From an uncultured Selenomonas sp. (GTDB lineage: Bacteria; Bacillota; Negativicutes; Selenomonadales; Selenomonadaceae): a DNA stretch of 15,445 nucleotides. The notes below the pieces were generated by a model. It saw nothing but the letters and a program-made list of their open reading frames with translations. It searched no databases and was not told the origin of the DNA. Shown in pieces: positions 14,531 through 15,445 of this stretch. Within the stretch, counting starts at the first letter, position 1; each line of letters opens with the position of its first letter. Location of the stretch: contig USAK01000039.1 in assembly GCA_900552565.1 (NCBI GenBank), positions 1 to 15,445 on the forward strand. The letters run 5' to 3'. Both the position numbers and the translations under genes were made by a program.

Positions 14531-14616
14531 TGGTGCGGTCGATGGGACTTGAACCCATACGTCTTGTGAACACTACCCCCTCAAAGTAGCGCGTCTGCCA
14601 ATTCCGCCACGACCGC
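14531..14616 (-). tRNA. tRNA-Leu(GAG), copy 2
   Basis: 86 bases including encoded CCA. Acceptor GCGGTCG pairs with CGACCGC; discriminator A; long variable arm typical of leucine tRNAs; anticodon loop TTGAGGG gives GAG. Last gene of the array; base-identical to the copy at 14758-14843. Confidence 0.95.
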
Positions 14617-14622
14617 GTGATA

Positions 14623-14709
14623 TGGTGCGGTCAAGAGGACTTGAACCTCCAAGGTGTTGCCACCACTAGCGCCTGAAGCTAGCGCGTCTGCCAATTCCGC
14701 CATAACCGC
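14623..14709 (-). tRNA. tRNA-Leu(CAG), copy 2
   Basis: 87 bases including CCA. Anticodon loop TTCAGGC gives CAG; long variable arm. It differs from the copy at 14870-14955 in the acceptor (GCGGTTA with a G-T wobble and a compensated A-T pair), one extra D-loop base, and paired changes in the variable arm. Confidence 0.95.
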
Positions 14710-14757
14710 ATGATATTTAATTTTATAGAAACAGCACCATGTACTGCTTTAAGCAAA

Positions 14758-14843
14758 TGGTGCGGTCGATGGGACTTGAACCCATACGTCTTGTGAACAC
14801 TACCCCCTCAAAGTAGCGCGTCTGCCAATTCCGCCACGACCGC
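14758..14843 (-). tRNA. tRNA-Leu(GAG), copy 1
   Basis: 86 bases including CCA, anticodon GAG in loop TTGAGGG, long variable arm. Identical to the copy at 14531-14616. Confidence 0.95.
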
Positions 14844-14869
14844 ATGATAAATATGAAATTGATTTTTGA

Positions 14870-14955
14870 TGGTGCGGTCGAGAGGACTTGAACCTCCATG
14901 ATGTTGCCATCACTAGCGCCTGAAGCTAGCGCGTCTGCCATTCCGCCACGACCGC
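14870..14955 (-). tRNA. tRNA-Leu(CAG), copy 1
   Basis: 86 bases including CCA. Perfect acceptor GCGGTCG/CGACCGC, anticodon CAG in loop TTCAGGC, long variable arm. One base shorter in the D loop than the other CAG copy. Confidence 0.95.
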
Positions 14956-14988
14956 GTAATATAAAATTGAGGATATGGATACAATTGG

Positions 14989-15077
14989 TGGTGCCGAGGA
15001 CCGGAATCGAACCGGTACGGTTGTTTCCAACCGACGGATTTTAAGTCCGTTGCGTCTGCCAGTTCCGCCACCCCGGC
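14989..15077 (-). tRNA. tRNA-Leu(TAA)
   Basis: 89 bases including CCA. Acceptor GCCGGGG/CCTCGGC; anticodon stem ACGGA/TCCGT with loop CTTAAAA, giving TAA; long variable arm. Confidence 0.95.
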
Positions 15078-15098
15078 AGTATCATTAAGTTGACTTAT

Positions 15099-15172
<74 letters not shown>

Positions 15173-15184
15173 ATAAAAGCAAAG

Positions 15185-15260
15185 TGGAGCTGGCGAGAGG
15201 AATTGAACCCCCAACCTGCTGATTACAAGTCAGCTGCTCTACCAATTGAGCTACACCAGC
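15185..15260 (-). tRNA. tRNA-Thr(TGT)
   Basis: 76 bases including CCA. Acceptor GCTGGTG/CGCCAGC, discriminator T, anticodon stem GCTGA/TCAGC with loop CTTGTAA, giving TGT. Confidence 0.96.
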
Positions 15261-15267
15261 TTGAAAA

Positions 15268-15343
15268 TGGTGCCTCAGAGCGGAATCGAACCACTGACAC
15301 GGGGATTTTCAGTCCCCTGCTCTACCGACTGAGCTACCGAGGC
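15268..15343 (-). tRNA. tRNA-Phe(GAA)
   Basis: 76 bases including CCA. Acceptor GCCTCGG/CTGAGGC with one G-T pair, anticodon stem GGGGA/TCCCC with loop CTGAAAA, giving GAA. Confidence 0.96.
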
Positions 15344-15360
15344 ATTTAACAAGTTAATAT

Positions 15361-15389
15361 ATTATAACACATAGCTGTGTAATAAACAA
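15361..15389 (-). promoter_or_regulatory. Possible internal promoter between tRNA-Asp and tRNA-Phe
   Basis: Minus-strand TTGTTT (15389-15384) and TATAAT (15366-15361) are 17 bases apart in the 47-base gap between two tRNA genes. The -10 is perfect and the -35 partial, so tRNA-Phe onward could form a separate transcription unit. Confidence 0.45.
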
Positions 15390-15390
15390 G

Positions 15391-15445
15391 TGGCGACCCG
15401 AATGGGACTTGAACCCATGACCTCCGCCGTGACAGGGCGGCATTC
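15391..15445 (-). tRNA. tRNA-Asp(GTC), cut by the window end
   Basis: The 3' 55 bases of a tRNA with encoded CCA and discriminator G. Anticodon stem CCGCC/GGCGG with loop CTGTCAC gives GTC; T-arm ATGGG/CCCAT. The 5' portion lies beyond base 15445. Confidence 0.93.

Noticed and set aside
14332..14589. Open reading frames running through the tRNA array on both strands
   Set aside because: They overlap well-formed tRNA genes and their terminator and have no coding signal.

Overview
The window looks like chromosome of an anaerobic bacterium, most likely a Negativicutes member (Selenomonas/Mitsuokella-like). This is inferred, not proven. The signs are ferredoxin-dependent indolepyruvate oxidoreductase genes, a DUF362 ferredoxin-type protein, a Clostridia/Negativicutes-type FliB homologue, strong AGGAGG-type ribosome binding sites, GC-rich third codon positions, and a membrane-fusion adaptor compatible with a two-membrane envelope. 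Almost everything is on the minus strand; the LysR gene is the only confident plus-strand gene.

Left part (1-2403): a small secreted or lipoprotein-like protein of unknown function (100-303) diverges from a LysR-type regulator (550-1440). The regulator has a palindromic T-N11-A box beside its own promoter. A bidirectional terminator separates it from the next, minus-strand operon.

Aryl-acid operon (1507-6102), in transcription order: iorA, iorB, a phenylacetate-CoA ligase, and a FliB-type lysine N-methylase homologue. Junctions are tight or overlapping. IorAB interconverts arylpyruvates and arylacetyl-CoA with ferredoxin, and the ligase activates free arylacetates. Together they form a pathway for salvaging arylacetates (phenylacetate, indoleacetate) into aromatic amino acids, or for degrading those amino acids. 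The methylase is an unexplained passenger.

Efflux operon (6225-9611), in transcription order: MarR regulator, HlyD/EmrA-type adaptor, ABC-2 permease, universal stress protein. It is driven by a consensus promoter whose -10 box and start site lie inside a perfect 15-bp inverted repeat, so MarR autorepression is likely. No ABC ATPase is encoded in the operon.

Region 9741-12634: a DUF362 double-[4Fe-4S] protein is followed, with a 4-base overlap, by an EAL-PAS-GGDEF gene. That gene is broken twice: the catalytic middle of the EAL domain is missing with a frameshift, and a second single-base frameshift lies before the GGDEF domain.

Region 12635-13049: this gap holds no convincing protein gene. 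It contains a good minus-strand promoter, several hairpins and a terminator-like stem, and is a candidate small RNA of about 190 nt. The DUF362 gene has its own promoter downstream of it.

Right part (13050-15445): a secreted class 3 lipase, then a minus-strand tRNA array in transcription order Asp(GTC, cut by the window end), Phe, Thr, Gly, Leu(TAA), Leu(CAG), Leu(GAG), Leu(CAG), Leu(GAG), ending at an intrinsic terminator. The CAG/GAG leucine pair is duplicated in tandem. All nine genes encode their CCA ends.
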